From Clostridium cadaveris (GTDB lineage Bacteria > Bacillota > Clostridia > Clostridiales > Clostridiaceae): a stretch of DNA of 64,000 bases. Position 1 is the first letter of the stretch. Each line of letters opens with the position of its first letter. Under the pieces are notes generated by a model, which worked only from the letters and a program-made list of their open reading frames with translations, was not told where the DNA came from and ran no database searches. The stretch lies in NCBI RefSeq assembly GCF_020911725.1, contig NZ_CP076620.1:686501-750500 (forward strand). Direction: 5' to 3'. Below, one piece after another: positions 54,212 to 63,000 of this stretch. A program made the position numbers and the translations under genes.

Positions 54212-54656
54212 TGGAGTATTCCCAGTATATAATATTAAATTTAAAGTTGGAACTAAAGGAAAAGAAAGTACATCACCATCAGATATGGCAGTTATAGCTG
54301 ATATGGAGTCATTCTCTATCAGCATAGATGGAACAGTAGAAGAATGGACTCCAATGGATACAGATGGATGGGCAAGAGCTTTAATGACAGGTAAGAAGTT
54401 CAGTATAGGTTTAAAAGGAAAAAGAAATGTTGGTGATAAGGGCAATGATTATGTTGCTGCTACAGCTTGGAAAGACGGATTAGGATGCAGTACAAAAGGG
54501 GAAATAGAATTTCCAGATGGCAGTAAATTAGCTTTTGATTGTGTAATTAATGTTAAGAATGTAGGCGGTGGAGATAGTACAAACGTTGCACCTCTTGAAT
54601 TTGATATGCAAGGTGATGGTAAACCAACATATACACCAGCAAGTTTACCAGCATAA
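54201..54656 (+). CDS. Major tail (tube) protein
   Basis: A 151-residue beta-rich protein in the usual place between tail terminator and tail chaperones. ADMESFSISIDGTVEEWTPMDTDGWARALMTGKKFSIGLKGKRN is typical of tail tube proteins of Gram-positive siphophages. It starts at ATG 54201 with GAAAGG nearby. A terminator follows, which would lower expression of the chaperones relative to the tube. Confidence 0.82.
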   Translation: MAFSGVFPVYNIKFKVGTKGKESTSPSDMAVIADMESFSISIDGTVEEWTPMDTDGWARALMTGKKFSIGLKGKRNVGDKGNDYVAATAWKDGLGCSTKGEIEFPDGSKLAFDCVINVKNVGGGDSTNVAPLEFDMQGDGKPTYTPASLPA

Positions 54657-54663
54657 ATTTTAG

Positions 54664-54694
54664 GTGCTATTAGTAAAACTAGTAGCACTATTTT
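54664..54694 (+). terminator. Terminator after the tail tube gene
   Basis: GTGCTATTAGT (54664-54674) pairs with ACTAGTAGCAC (54678-54688), one G-U pair, loop AAA, then TATTTTATT. Confidence 0.75.
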
Positions 54695-54715
54695 ATTATT
54701 GAAAGGATGATATAA

Positions 54716-55057
54716 ATGGCAAGAGTATATGATATTATAAGCAGATTAGAGAATGGTAATCAAAAACCAGTAGTAAAGATAGATAAAGATCATGAATTTA
54801 AAATTAATAATAGCAAAGCTGCAGCTTTTAAAATAATGGCTTTAGTTGATGATGAAAATGTAAAAGAAGATGAAAGACTAGAAAAGATTATTAAAGTAGG
54901 ATTGGGAGAAGAAGCTTTTAAGTATATAGAAAGCTTAAAGTTAAGTATGCCTAATTATACTTTAGTTATAAATACAATAATGGCAGCAATAGGGGATGTA
55001 GAGCTAGAAGAAATTGAGAAAGAGGCAAAAAAGGAAAGAAAAAATCCCAGAAAATAA
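54716..55057 (+). CDS. Tail assembly chaperone, upstream product (gpG-like)
   Basis: A 113-residue protein between tail tube and tape measure, in the position of lambda gpG. It contains VVKIDKDHEFKINNSKAAAFK and a C-terminal Lys/Glu-rich run. It ends in a stretch (55028-55048) of A runs and CCC, inside the 50-base window where the zero frame overlaps the next frame. The longer gpG-T fusion is probably made by ribosomal frameshifting there. Both forms chaperone the tape measure protein. Confidence 0.8.
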   Translation: MARVYDIISRLENGNQKPVVKIDKDHEFKINNSKAAAFKIMALVDDENVKEDERLEKIIKVGLGEEAFKYIESLKLSMPNYTLVINTIMAAIGDVELEEIEKEAKKERKNPRK

Positions 55058-55379
55058 ATGGTATGACATAGTAGAGGACTTTGATTTAATAGAAGCCTCC
55101 TTTGCTATGCAATACGGAATTCGCTTAAGAAATGATGATATGACATGGAATGAGTTTTGTACTTTATTAACTGGAATAATGCCAAAGACTCCATTAGGAG
55201 AAATAGTAAGCATTAGATGTGAAGAAAATAAAGATGTATTAAAGAATTTTACTCAAGAACAACATAAGATACGTAATGATTGGAGAAATAGAGTAAATCC
55301 AATTAGAGACATGTCAGATGAAGAGAAAGAAGAAGAAATAAAGAAAGTACAAGAAATATTTGCAAAAGCCTTTGGATAG
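55014..55379 (+). CDS. Tail assembly chaperone, frameshifted C-terminal part (gpT-like)
   Basis: An open frame, shifted by +1 (or -2) relative to the gpG-like gene, encoding NKWYDIVEDFDLIEASFAMQYGIRL and a charged helical rest. It has no ATG and no ribosome site; the only start is a TTG inside the overlap. It should therefore be read as the extension of the gpG-like product after a frameshift. A shift at CCCA (55046-55049) or at AAAAAAG (55027-55033) would both give the right frame. Confidence 0.75.
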   Translation: MRKRQKRKEKIPENKWYDIVEDFDLIEASFAMQYGIRLRNDDMTWNEFCTLLTGIMPKTPLGEIVSIRCEENKDVLKNFTQEQHKIRNDWRNRVNPIRDMSDEEKEEEIKKVQEIFAKAFG

Positions 55380-55390
55380 TATATACTTAA

Positions 55391-55408
55391 ATTAACATAA
55401 ATGTTAAT
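55391..55408. repeat. Perfect palindrome before the PH-like gene
   Basis: ATTAACAT-AA-ATGTTAAT lies in the 44-base gap before the PH-like gene. It could be an operator or part of a small promoter. Confidence 0.4.
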
Positions 55409-55423
55409 GGGGGGTATACTTAT

Positions 55424-55846
55424 ATGAATGAAGTTGAAGAAGTACAAGAGAATGATTTATCTATAATACAAAAAATGAACGGGTATGCAAAGGGGAATAT
55501 AAAGTATTTTGGAGCACATCCAATGTTTCCTAAAGAATGTAAGATGACTTTAAGAGTTAATACTGATAGCATTAAATTTGGTACTATGTTTAAAAAGGAT
55601 GAGATACCATTAGACCAAATAACGCATGTGAGTATAGAGACAGAAGAGGAGATAATAGAAAGATTTACTGCAACAAGAATTGCACTATTCGGACCATTTG
55701 CATTAGCATTTAAGAAAAGAAAGGTTAATAAAGAGAAATATTTAGTTATAGAAACAGAGGATTTTACATTAACTTTTGAAGGAAAGAGTCTATTTGCTAG
55801 AAAAATTGCAGAAAAAATATACACTAATATAAAAAAATATAATTAG
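55424..55846 (+). CDS. Bacterial PH-like domain protein (moron)
   Basis: A 140-residue protein with a bacterial pleckstrin homology-like fold: FGAHPMFPKECKMTLRVN, FKKDEIPLDQITHVSIETEEE, TRIALFGPFALAFKKRK and KYLVIETEDFTLTFEG. Such domains are usual in cellular proteins rather than in virions. It sits between the tail chaperones and the tape measure, where extra genes often land, and is followed by its own terminator. No ribosome site other than GGGGGG is seen. It is probably cargo of benefit to lysogen or phage; the function is unknown. Confidence 0.7.
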   Translation: MNEVEEVQENDLSIIQKMNGYAKGNIKYFGAHPMFPKECKMTLRVNTDSIKFGTMFKKDEIPLDQITHVSIETEEEIIERFTATRIALFGPFALAFKKRKVNKEKYLVIETEDFTLTFEGKSLFARKIAEKIYTNIKKYN

Positions 55847-55848
55847 CC

Positions 55849-55878
55849 AAAAGCACTTAGAAAACTAGGTGCTTTTTA
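55849..55878 (+). terminator. Terminator before the tape measure gene
   Basis: AAAAGCACTTAG (55849-55860), loop AAAA, CTAGGTGCTTTT (55865-55876), one G-U pair, then T. The stem shares AAAAGCACTTA and GGTGCTTTT with the terminator at 50407. Confidence 0.8.
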
Positions 55879-55901
55879 TTATGTCTGAAAGGAGGATTAG
55901 T

Positions 55902-58601
55902 ATGAGCGATAGCGTAGGGAAGATTAGTCTTGACTTAGAAGTGCAATCAGATTTAAGCAATCAAATTAGTAGTGTATCTAATTCAATAGCGAATAATCTT
56001 AAGAAGTCATTAAGTAGCGGAATGAAAGGTACATTTGAGAACATGAATAGTGCTGTTAAAAATAATCTAAATAGCATAACAAGTCATGTTAGTTCATCCA
56101 TGAAAAAAACTATTAGTAATATAGCTAAGACTATGAAATCTATTTTAAGTAGTATGAAAATGCCTAAGATAAACATTCCCAGACCTAATAATGTAGTTAA
56201 GCCTAGAACAGTTGAAACAAACTCTAATGTTAATAAAAGAGGACCACCAGCTGATGCAGAAATATTAAAGTCTCAAGTTTCTAATATGACAGCAAATTTA
56301 GATAATATTGGTAGTAAAATTGAGCTACAAACAGACAAATTAAAACGACTTAAAGAGGAATACAATAATTGTTTTAATCAAAAGAGAAAAAATGTATTAG
56401 AAGAAGAAATGGCTAAAACAGAAGGGAAAATAATTAAACTAATAGGACAAGCTGACAAACTATCTCTTAAACTGTTTAACTTAGAGGATAAAATGAGCAA
56501 GGTAGGTAGTGGAGCAAGCAAGGCAAGTGGAGGCACTAGTAAACTTAAATCAGTTTTAAATAGCATGTATGGGGTTTTTAATAAGTCTGGGAAAGGTGCT
56601 AATGAGTTAAGTCGTAGTACTAAAATTGCCAATGGTAATATGGGGAGAATGAGATCGGGGATTGGTTTTACACTTAATCAAATGTTTAAGTGGATGATAA
56701 TACTTCCTATGATAGCAAAAGGTATAAGAAGCCTAGGAACGGGACTAATAAATAATTTAAAGACTAATGAACAATTTTCTAATTCATTAGCTCAAATAAA
56801 GTCTAATCTTATGATTGCATTCACTCCAATTTATCAAGCTATTTTGCCAGCTATTAATGCTTTAATGAGTGCATTGAGTGTAGCAACTCAGTATATAGCT
56901 AGTTTTATAAGTGCTATATTTGGTAAAACATTTGAACAAAGTAAACAAGCTACACAAGGACTTATAGATGCAAAAACTGCTATGGGTGTTTATGGAGATA
57001 GTGCTAAAAAAGCAGGTAAAGCAGCTAAAGATGCACTAGGTTTAGCAAGTTTTGATGAAATAAATTCTCTTAACGCTAATAAATCTGATGATAGTGGCGG
57101 AGGTAGTGGAGGTGCTTCTAAAGTACCAAAACTAGTTACACCAGCACTTGATACAACAAGTGTTGACAGTGCTATGCAAAAGCTTACAGATAAGATTAAG
57201 GCTTACTTTGGTACGTTTGACTTTAACCCATTGATACAATCTTTTAATAAAATTAAAGAAGCAGTAGAGCCTATATTAAATAATATAGGTAAAGTTATAA
57301 AGTGGTTCTTAACAGAGATATTAGACCCATTAGCACATTGGACTATAGAAGATGCACTTCCAGCTTTTCTGAATGTAGTAGCTGGAGCATTAGAAGTATT
57401 AAATCCAATTTTAGAAGTGTTTATGGATGCAGGTAAATGGTTATGGGATAACATTCTACAACCAATAGCAGAATGGACAGGTGGAATAATAGTAGATGTA
57501 TTAAATGGGCTTGCAGATGTATTAAGCAAAATAGGTGCTTGGATTAATGAGCATAAGGAAACATTATCTAAGATTGCAAAAGTTATAGGAATTATAGGAA
57601 TTGCTTTAGGAGCTGTTAAAATTGCAATTGCTGGAGTAGCAATTGTTATGGGTATTTTAACTAGTCCAATTACATTAATAATTGGAATTATAGTTGGTTT
57701 AATTGCTATCTTTACACAGTTGTATGATTCTTGCGAAGGATTTAGAAACTTTGTGGATACTGTGGTTGAATTCGGAAAGAATTTGATATTCGGGTTGTTT
57801 GAAGGAATAAGCAGTGTAATGTCTACTATAGGAAGTTGGCTTAAAGATAATATTGTAGATCCAATTCTTAATGCAATAAAAAGCTTTTTCGGAATACATT
57901 CTCCAAGTACGGTTTTCGCTGAAATAGGTACTTATTTAATGCAAGGACTACTTAATGGTATTAAATCTTTAAAAGAAAGCATAATTGATTTCTTTGGTAA
58001 CTTCTGTACTAATTTAAAAGAGATTTTTACTAATATACCTAAATGGTTTGGAGAAAAGTTTGTTGAAGCTAAGAATGCTATAATTGAAAAATTCAGTCCT
58101 ATAGGTAGGTTTTTTAGCAATTTATTTGGTAGCATAAAAGATATTTTTACTAACATAGGTGGCGCAGTCAGTGATGCAGTAAGCGGAGCGTTTAGAAAAG
58201 CAATAAATGGCGTTTTAAGATTTGCAGCAAATACTATTAATGGATTTATACGTGCTATAAATGGTGCAATAGGATTAATAAACAAAATACCAGGTGTAGA
58301 TATAGGACGAATTAATTATATGGATGTTCCTCAATTAGCTAAAGGAGGAATTTTAGATAGTCCAACTCTTGCAATGGTAGGTGAAGCAGGTAAAGAGGCA
58401 GTAGTACCATTAGAAAATAATACTGGTGGTTTAGATTTACTAGCTAGTAAACTCCTTGAAAGAATGCCACATGGAGGTTCTAATGATAATTCTAATGGGG
58501 ATTTAGTTCTTATGATAGATGGTAGTGTAATAGGTAAAGTAGCATTAAATCAATTAAGAAAGATGCAAAGACAAGGTGGAATAACCTTAATACCAACATA
58601 A
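55902..58601 (+). CDS. Tail tape measure protein
   Basis: Sets tail length and is part of the DNA ejection channel. 899 residues from ATG 55902 behind AAAGGAGG. The N-terminal 250 residues are coiled-coil and Ser/Asn-rich; hydrophobic segments lie at about 255-275 and 565-620 (IIGIALGAVKIAIAGVAIVMG, then a second helix). Near the end comes LAMVGEAGKEAVVPLEN, a common tape measure signature. Using about 0.15 nm per residue, the tail would be near 135 nm, an estimate only. Confidence 0.93.
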   Translation: MSDSVGKISLDLEVQSDLSNQISSVSNSIANNLKKSLSSGMKGTFENMNSAVKNNLNSITSHVSSSMKKTISNIAKTMKSILSSMKMPKINIPRPNNVVKPRTVETNSNVNKRGPPADAEILKSQVSNMTANLDNIGSKIELQTDKLKRLKEEYNNCFNQKRKNVLEEEMAKTEGKIIKLIGQADKLSLKLFNLEDKMSKVGSGASKASGGTSKLKSVLNSMYGVFNKSGKGANELSRSTKIANGNMGRMRSGIGFTLNQMFKWMIILPMIAKGIRSLGTGLINNLKTNEQFSNSLAQIKSNLMIAFTPIYQAILPAINALMSALSVATQYIASFISAIFGKTFEQSKQATQGLIDAKTAMGVYGDSAKKAGKAAKDALGLASFDEINSLNANKSDDSGGGSGGASKVPKLVTPALDTTSVDSAMQKLTDKIKAYFGTFDFNPLIQSFNKIKEAVEPILNNIGKVIKWFLTEILDPLAHWTIEDALPAFLNVVAGALEVLNPILEVFMDAGKWLWDNILQPIAEWTGGIIVDVLNGLADVLSKIGAWINEHKETLSKIAKVIGIIGIALGAVKIAIAGVAIVMGILTSPITLIIGIIVGLIAIFTQLYDSCEGFRNFVDTVVEFGKNLIFGLFEGISSVMSTIGSWLKDNIVDPILNAIKSFFGIHSPSTVFAEIGTYLMQGLLNGIKSLKESIIDFFGNFCTNLKEIFTNIPKWFGEKFVEAKNAIIEKFSPIGRFFSNLFGSIKDIFTNIGGAVSDAVSGAFRKAINGVLRFAANTINGFIRAINGAIGLINKIPGVDIGRINYMDVPQLAKGGILDSPTLAMVGEAGKEAVVPLENNTGGLDLLASKLLERMPHGGSNDNSNGDLVLMIDGSVIGKVALNQLRKMQRQGGITLIPT

Positions 58602-58614
58602 AAGGAGTGGTAAT

Positions 58615-58959
58615 ATGCTTAAAATTAATGGAGTGGCTATTGCTACTCCTAAGACATATGAAGTTACAGTACAGGACCTAGATGGAGAAACAAATAGAAA
58701 TGCTAATGGTGACATGATAAGAGATAGAATTGCAGTAAAAAGAAAGCTTAATTTAGAATGGCAACCATTAAGTCAAAGTGAAATATCAACATTACTTACA
58801 GCAGTAAGTGGTGTTTTTTTTACGGTTACTTTTCCAGATCCTCAACTTGGTATGGTTACCAAAACAATGTATGTAGGGGATAGGACTTCACCAGCTTATC
58901 AATTTAAGAATGGAGAAGTTAAGTGGAGTGGTCTTAAAATGAATTTTATTGAGAAATAG
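58615..58959 (+). CDS. Tail protein, DUF6711-like
   Basis: A 114-residue protein directly after the tape measure gene. The pattern LKINGVAIATPKTYEVTVQD, LEWQPLSQSEISTLL and FTVTFPDPQLGMVTKTMYVGDR matches short tail-associated proteins of the DUF6711 type. It probably takes the place of a distal tail protein or tail-tip adaptor. AAGGAGTGG precedes the ATG. Confidence 0.7.
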   Translation: MLKINGVAIATPKTYEVTVQDLDGETNRNANGDMIRDRIAVKRKLNLEWQPLSQSEISTLLTAVSGVFFTVTFPDPQLGMVTKTMYVGDRTSPAYQFKNGEVKWSGLKMNFIEK

Positions 58960-58979
58960 AAATCAAGGAGTGATAAATA

Positions 58980-59156
58980 ATGATTAAAGTTGAGGATTTA
59001 AATAGGGATATCTTAAACAAATGCAAAATAGATGAAGAGATACTAGGGAATTGCAAAGTTGATGTTTTAGAATCATCAGGGGAATTAACTACTACTCTAG
59101 GAAAAGCAAAAGTAGTAGTTAATAAATCATGTATTACTTGCGAAGTTGGTAACTAA
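58980..59156 (+). CDS. Small tail-region protein (58 aa)
   Basis: A 58-residue ORF with CAAGGAGTG before ATG 58980. It has four cysteines (NKCKI, GNCKV, KSCITCE). No recognised family. The ribosome site and tight spacing support it; the role is unknown. Confidence 0.55.
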   Translation: MIKVEDLNRDILNKCKIDEEILGNCKVDVLESSGELTTTLGKAKVVVNKSCITCEVGN

Positions 59157-59180
59157 TTAAAAAAAGGAGGAAAGGATACT

Positions 59181-59285
59181 GTGTTTAAAAGGTTTATAAA
59201 GAGAATTTTCAATTTAGAATTTAAGAGAAAAGCTATAGTAATAGAGTTTAAAGGATTAGATCAATTTAAGATAATCGAATATTAG
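59181..59285 (+). CDS. Tiny basic protein (34 aa)
   Basis: A 34-residue ORF beginning with GTG 59181 after a near-perfect AAAAAGGAGGA. The product is very basic (FKRFIKRIFNLEFKRKA) with a short amphipathic helix. The strong ribosome site speaks for expression. Function unknown. Confidence 0.45.
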   Translation: MFKRFIKRIFNLEFKRKAIVIEFKGLDQFKIIEY

Positions 59286-59337
59286 CAAGGATATTCACCC
59301 CTAAGAGAGAATATTAACATAAAAGGGGGTGATGTAA

Positions 59338-59571
59338 ATGGCAGAAGAAAGGAAAGCTTTAATTGACAAAATTATATTAAAATATCCTCATAAGAATCCG
59401 ATTGAAATAGTTTATAATGGGGATGATAAAACTCAATTAGATATGCAATTATTTACAGAACAATTGCTTAAATGCAAGTACAATGGCTTTAGTTTGCAAG
59501 CAGCTCCAGGAATGGATTATGAGATTAATAAAGTGTCAGCTATTGAGTTTGTTTTTAAACCAAAATACTAA
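59338..59571 (+). CDS. Small phage protein (77 aa)
   Basis: A 77-residue acidic-to-neutral protein (MAEERKALIDKIILKYPHKNP ... FKPKY) with AAAGGGGGTGATG ahead of ATG 59338. No recognised domain. A terminator lies right behind it. Confidence 0.6.
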   Translation: MAEERKALIDKIILKYPHKNPIEIVYNGDDKTQLDMQLFTEQLLKCKYNGFSLQAAPGMDYEINKVSAIEFVFKPKY

Positions 59572-59576
59572 TTCTT

Positions 59577-59603
59577 AAGAGCTCTTAAATAGGGCTCTTT
59601 TTT
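59577..59603 (+). terminator. Terminator in the tail gene region
   Basis: AAGAGC (59577-59582) pairs with GCTCTT (59594-59599), followed by a T run to 59603. Confidence 0.6.
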
Positions 59604-59632
59604 AATATTTAAAATAAGAAAGGATGATAAAA

Positions 59633-59869
59633 ATGTTAAAAAGTAATGAGAGTATGACAATATCAGGCGAAAGTAAAATAGAAGACAAGGTTGTAGTAAG
59701 CATGGTTGCAAGCATAAACACAGACGGAGAAGGTTTTCCGAATACTTCTCATACAGTTTTAGATAAGGAACTTTATGCGGCTAATATAGAAACGTGTCAA
59801 GCTGATATAACAGCATTTAATACTAGAGTATTTGAAAAGCAAAAACAAGTATTAGGGGGTAATAGGTAA
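59633..59869 (+). CDS. Small phage protein (78 aa)
   Basis: A 78-residue protein (MLKSNESMTISGESKIEDKVV ... FEKQKQVLGGNR) with AAAGGATG before ATG 59633. It is beta-rich at first with a helical end, as in small tail-associated proteins of Clostridium phages. Its stop overlaps the next start (TAATG). Function unknown. Confidence 0.6.
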   Translation: MLKSNESMTISGESKIEDKVVVSMVASINTDGEGFPNTSHTVLDKELYAANIETCQADITAFNTRVFEKQKQVLGGNR

Positions 59870-60066
59870 TGGAAGATAAGAAAGAAATAATAGACGTTGA
59901 ATCCACATCAGTGGAGGGGGAAGAAAATAAACCAGTCTTAGAAAAAGGTAACTACATCATAGAAGTTATAAGCAAAGGAAATATAATTAAGAAGTTTGTT
60001 GTAGCTAATGCAGAGATTAATATATCAAAACTAGCAGATGGAGGTCTAACTGTAGACCTTAAATAG
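59869..60066 (+). CDS. Small phage protein (65 aa)
   Basis: A 65-residue acidic protein coupled to the gene before it by TAATG. The C-terminal half looks beta-rich (NYIIEVISKGNIIKKFVVANAEINI). It lies 16 bases before the large tail gene. Function unknown. Confidence 0.6.
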   Translation: MEDKKEIIDVESTSVEGEENKPVLEKGNYIIEVISKGNIIKKFVVANAEINISKLADGGLTVDLK

Positions 60067-60082
60067 GTAAGGAGGTTAGGCT

Positions 60083-63000
60083 ATGCAGAATACAAGTACC
60101 TTATTTAAGACTAAAATAAAAGAAGCAAGCAGACAATTTCAATGCAAGATAACTATAGGGGATAGAATATTTACTAATGAGAATATAGTAGATGTAAAAA
60201 TAGATGGCAATATGCAACCTCAAGATAGTTTTATGATAGGTGTTACACCTTCAAATATGCTTGATTTAACGCTTTTAAATAGTGGAGATACCATTTACTC
60301 TACTAACCAAATTAAGATTGAAATAGGGCTTAATATAGGCTCTACAATAGAATATATATTAATGGGATATTACAATATAGATGATATAACTAAAACTGAC
60401 TATACTATCAAGATTACTGCATTTGATAATATGATAAAATTTGAAACACCTTACTTTTCTAGCTTAGGAGATACAGCCACATTACAACAAGTAGTTAATG
60501 AATTAGCAAGTAAAACAGGAGTACAATTTACAGGAAGCCTTCCAGCTTACAATGTTAAAAAGTTGGAAGGCTTTACTTGTAGAGAGGTACTTGGATATGT
60601 CGCATCTTTATGTGGTGGAAATGCAGTTATTACTAGAGAAGGTAAGTTTACTATCGTAGTGCCAAAGGACATAAACTACTCTATAGACACTAGCAACTAC
60701 TTTGATTATAAGAGAGAAGAAGTTAAATATAAGATAGGTAAAGTTAGTTGTAAAGTTGGAGATAAAGAATTATCTAAAGGAGCATTAGGTACAGATTCTA
60801 TGGAACTCCAATTTGAGAATCCATGGGTTACAGAAAGTATATTAAACGATATATACAATAAGCTAAATGGGTTTAATTATCTAGGATATTCTATGAAGTG
60901 GCAAGGAGATATATCTTTAGATCTCGGAGATATAGTAACTATTACAGATAAAAAAGGAGTAGTTAGAAAGCACCCTATTCTATCACAAAAATTCAACTAT
61001 ACTGGCGGACTTACTGTAGAAATGGGAGCAAAAGGAGAGTCTAAAAATAAGAACTCCTTTAATTCCAGTGGAGAAAATTCTAAAAAGATAAATAGAGTTG
61101 TTACAGAGCTTGCATTAGTTAATAAGGCTTTTGTAGATTATGCGAGAATAAATGATGCAGAAATAGTAAGTCTAAAAGCTAAAGATGCAGAGATAAACAA
61201 TGCTTTAATATATAAAGCCAATATTAAGGATTTAGACGTTATAAATGGCAAGATACAGAACTTGATTGCAGAAGATGCTAAGATAAATAAAGCAATTATA
61301 AACAAAGCAGATATAATACAACTAAATGCAGTAAGTGCAAAGATTAATGTACTAGAAGCAGATAGTGCAACTATAAAAACTTTAGTAGCAGGAAATATTA
61401 CAGCTGAAAATATACAATCTAATTTCTTGCAGGTATTACAAGGATGGATGTTAGAGGGTTCTATAGGTAATGCACAGATAAGTGACTTGAACGCTAACAA
61501 GATTAGGAGCGGTACCGTAGATACTTCTTTAGTAACCGTAGCAGGACCAGGGGGAAGGCTACAGATAAGCGGTAATAAACTCCAGGTATTTGATAGTAAG
61601 AGTGGTAAACTTTATGAACGTATTATGTTAGGTATAGATAATAACAACAATAGTTCTTTAGTTTTACGTGGTGCAGATGGTAACACTGTTCTTATTACAC
61701 AAGATGGACTTACTAAAGCTGGATTTACAGATGGTTATAATAAGCTAGAGAACAATAGTTTAGATAGTTCAAAGCTAGATATTAACAGTGTAGTAAGACG
61801 TATTAATGGAGCTACAGAGAAGATAGAAAGCACTGTAGTGAATGTAGGCAATAAAACTCTTAATGTATTGCTACAAGAGCAAACTAACACCATTACAGAG
61901 CATGGCAAGAGCTTAAGTACACAAGAAGCTAGGATAACAGCTAATGAAAATTCCATAAAGCTTAAAGTAGATACACAGACCTATAGCCAAGATAAAACTA
62001 CTATAAATAGCAGTATAGCAACTACTCTTAGAGACAGTAAAGCTTATGCAGATACAAAGAAGAATGAAGCTATAAGTACTGCGAGTGCAGATGCTACAAC
62101 TAAATCCAATAATGCTAAAAATGCTGCTATTAATACAGCTGCAACAGATGCAACAACTAAGGCAAATGCCGCAAAAGATACAGCTATAGCAGAAGCACAG
62201 AAGAAAGCAGATAAAGCTTTAGCAGATAGCAAACTCTATATAAATCAAGAGATTAAAACAGTTAATAGCAACTTAAGCAAAGCTACTTCGGATATAAGTG
62301 TACTTAAAGGGCAAATAGCTTTAAAAGTAGAGCAAAGTGATATAGATAAGACAGTTACTACAGCTAAAAATGAATTGGTTACGAAGATTGATGGAATACA
62401 AATGGACACTAGGAATCTAATTTTAAATTCCGCTACAACAAAGATTGGTGGAGGAGAAAATGGAGGAAGTGTATATTTAGATTTCTCCAAACAATTAATT
62501 GATAATTTCAAAAATCTTGTTGGTAAACAAATATTGCTATCATTTGATTTAGAACTTAATAATGCTATTGAAGCATTAAGTAGTTATGGAATGCGTGTTG
62601 GTATTGAATTAGCTATCTTTTATGATGACGGTACTACAACTTATGCAGGTAAATGGTACAAACCTAAAGTAGGAGAGTCATTTACAGGCAGACTTGTAAG
62701 CGATCCTTTTACTCTTAGAAAACCAATAACAAAAATTCTTGGAGGACTATACATTCAAGTTAAGTCTACAAGATGTGTATGCTCATTACCTAAAATGGAA
62801 TTTGGTACTAAAACTACTGGATATTCAGAAGCTCCTGAGGACATTGATAAAGCTATAGCAGATGTAATAACTACGACAGATACTAAGATATCTAAAGCTA
62901 AGGCAGAGATTAAAACTACTACAGATGCTATAGCACTTAATGTATCTAATCTAACAACTAAAACTACAACTATAGAAACACAGCTAGGGGATAAGGCTAC

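Noticed and set aside
55014-55379. gpT-like frame as an independent gene
   Set aside because: There is only a TTG start and no ribosome site; frameshifting from the gpG-like gene explains it better.
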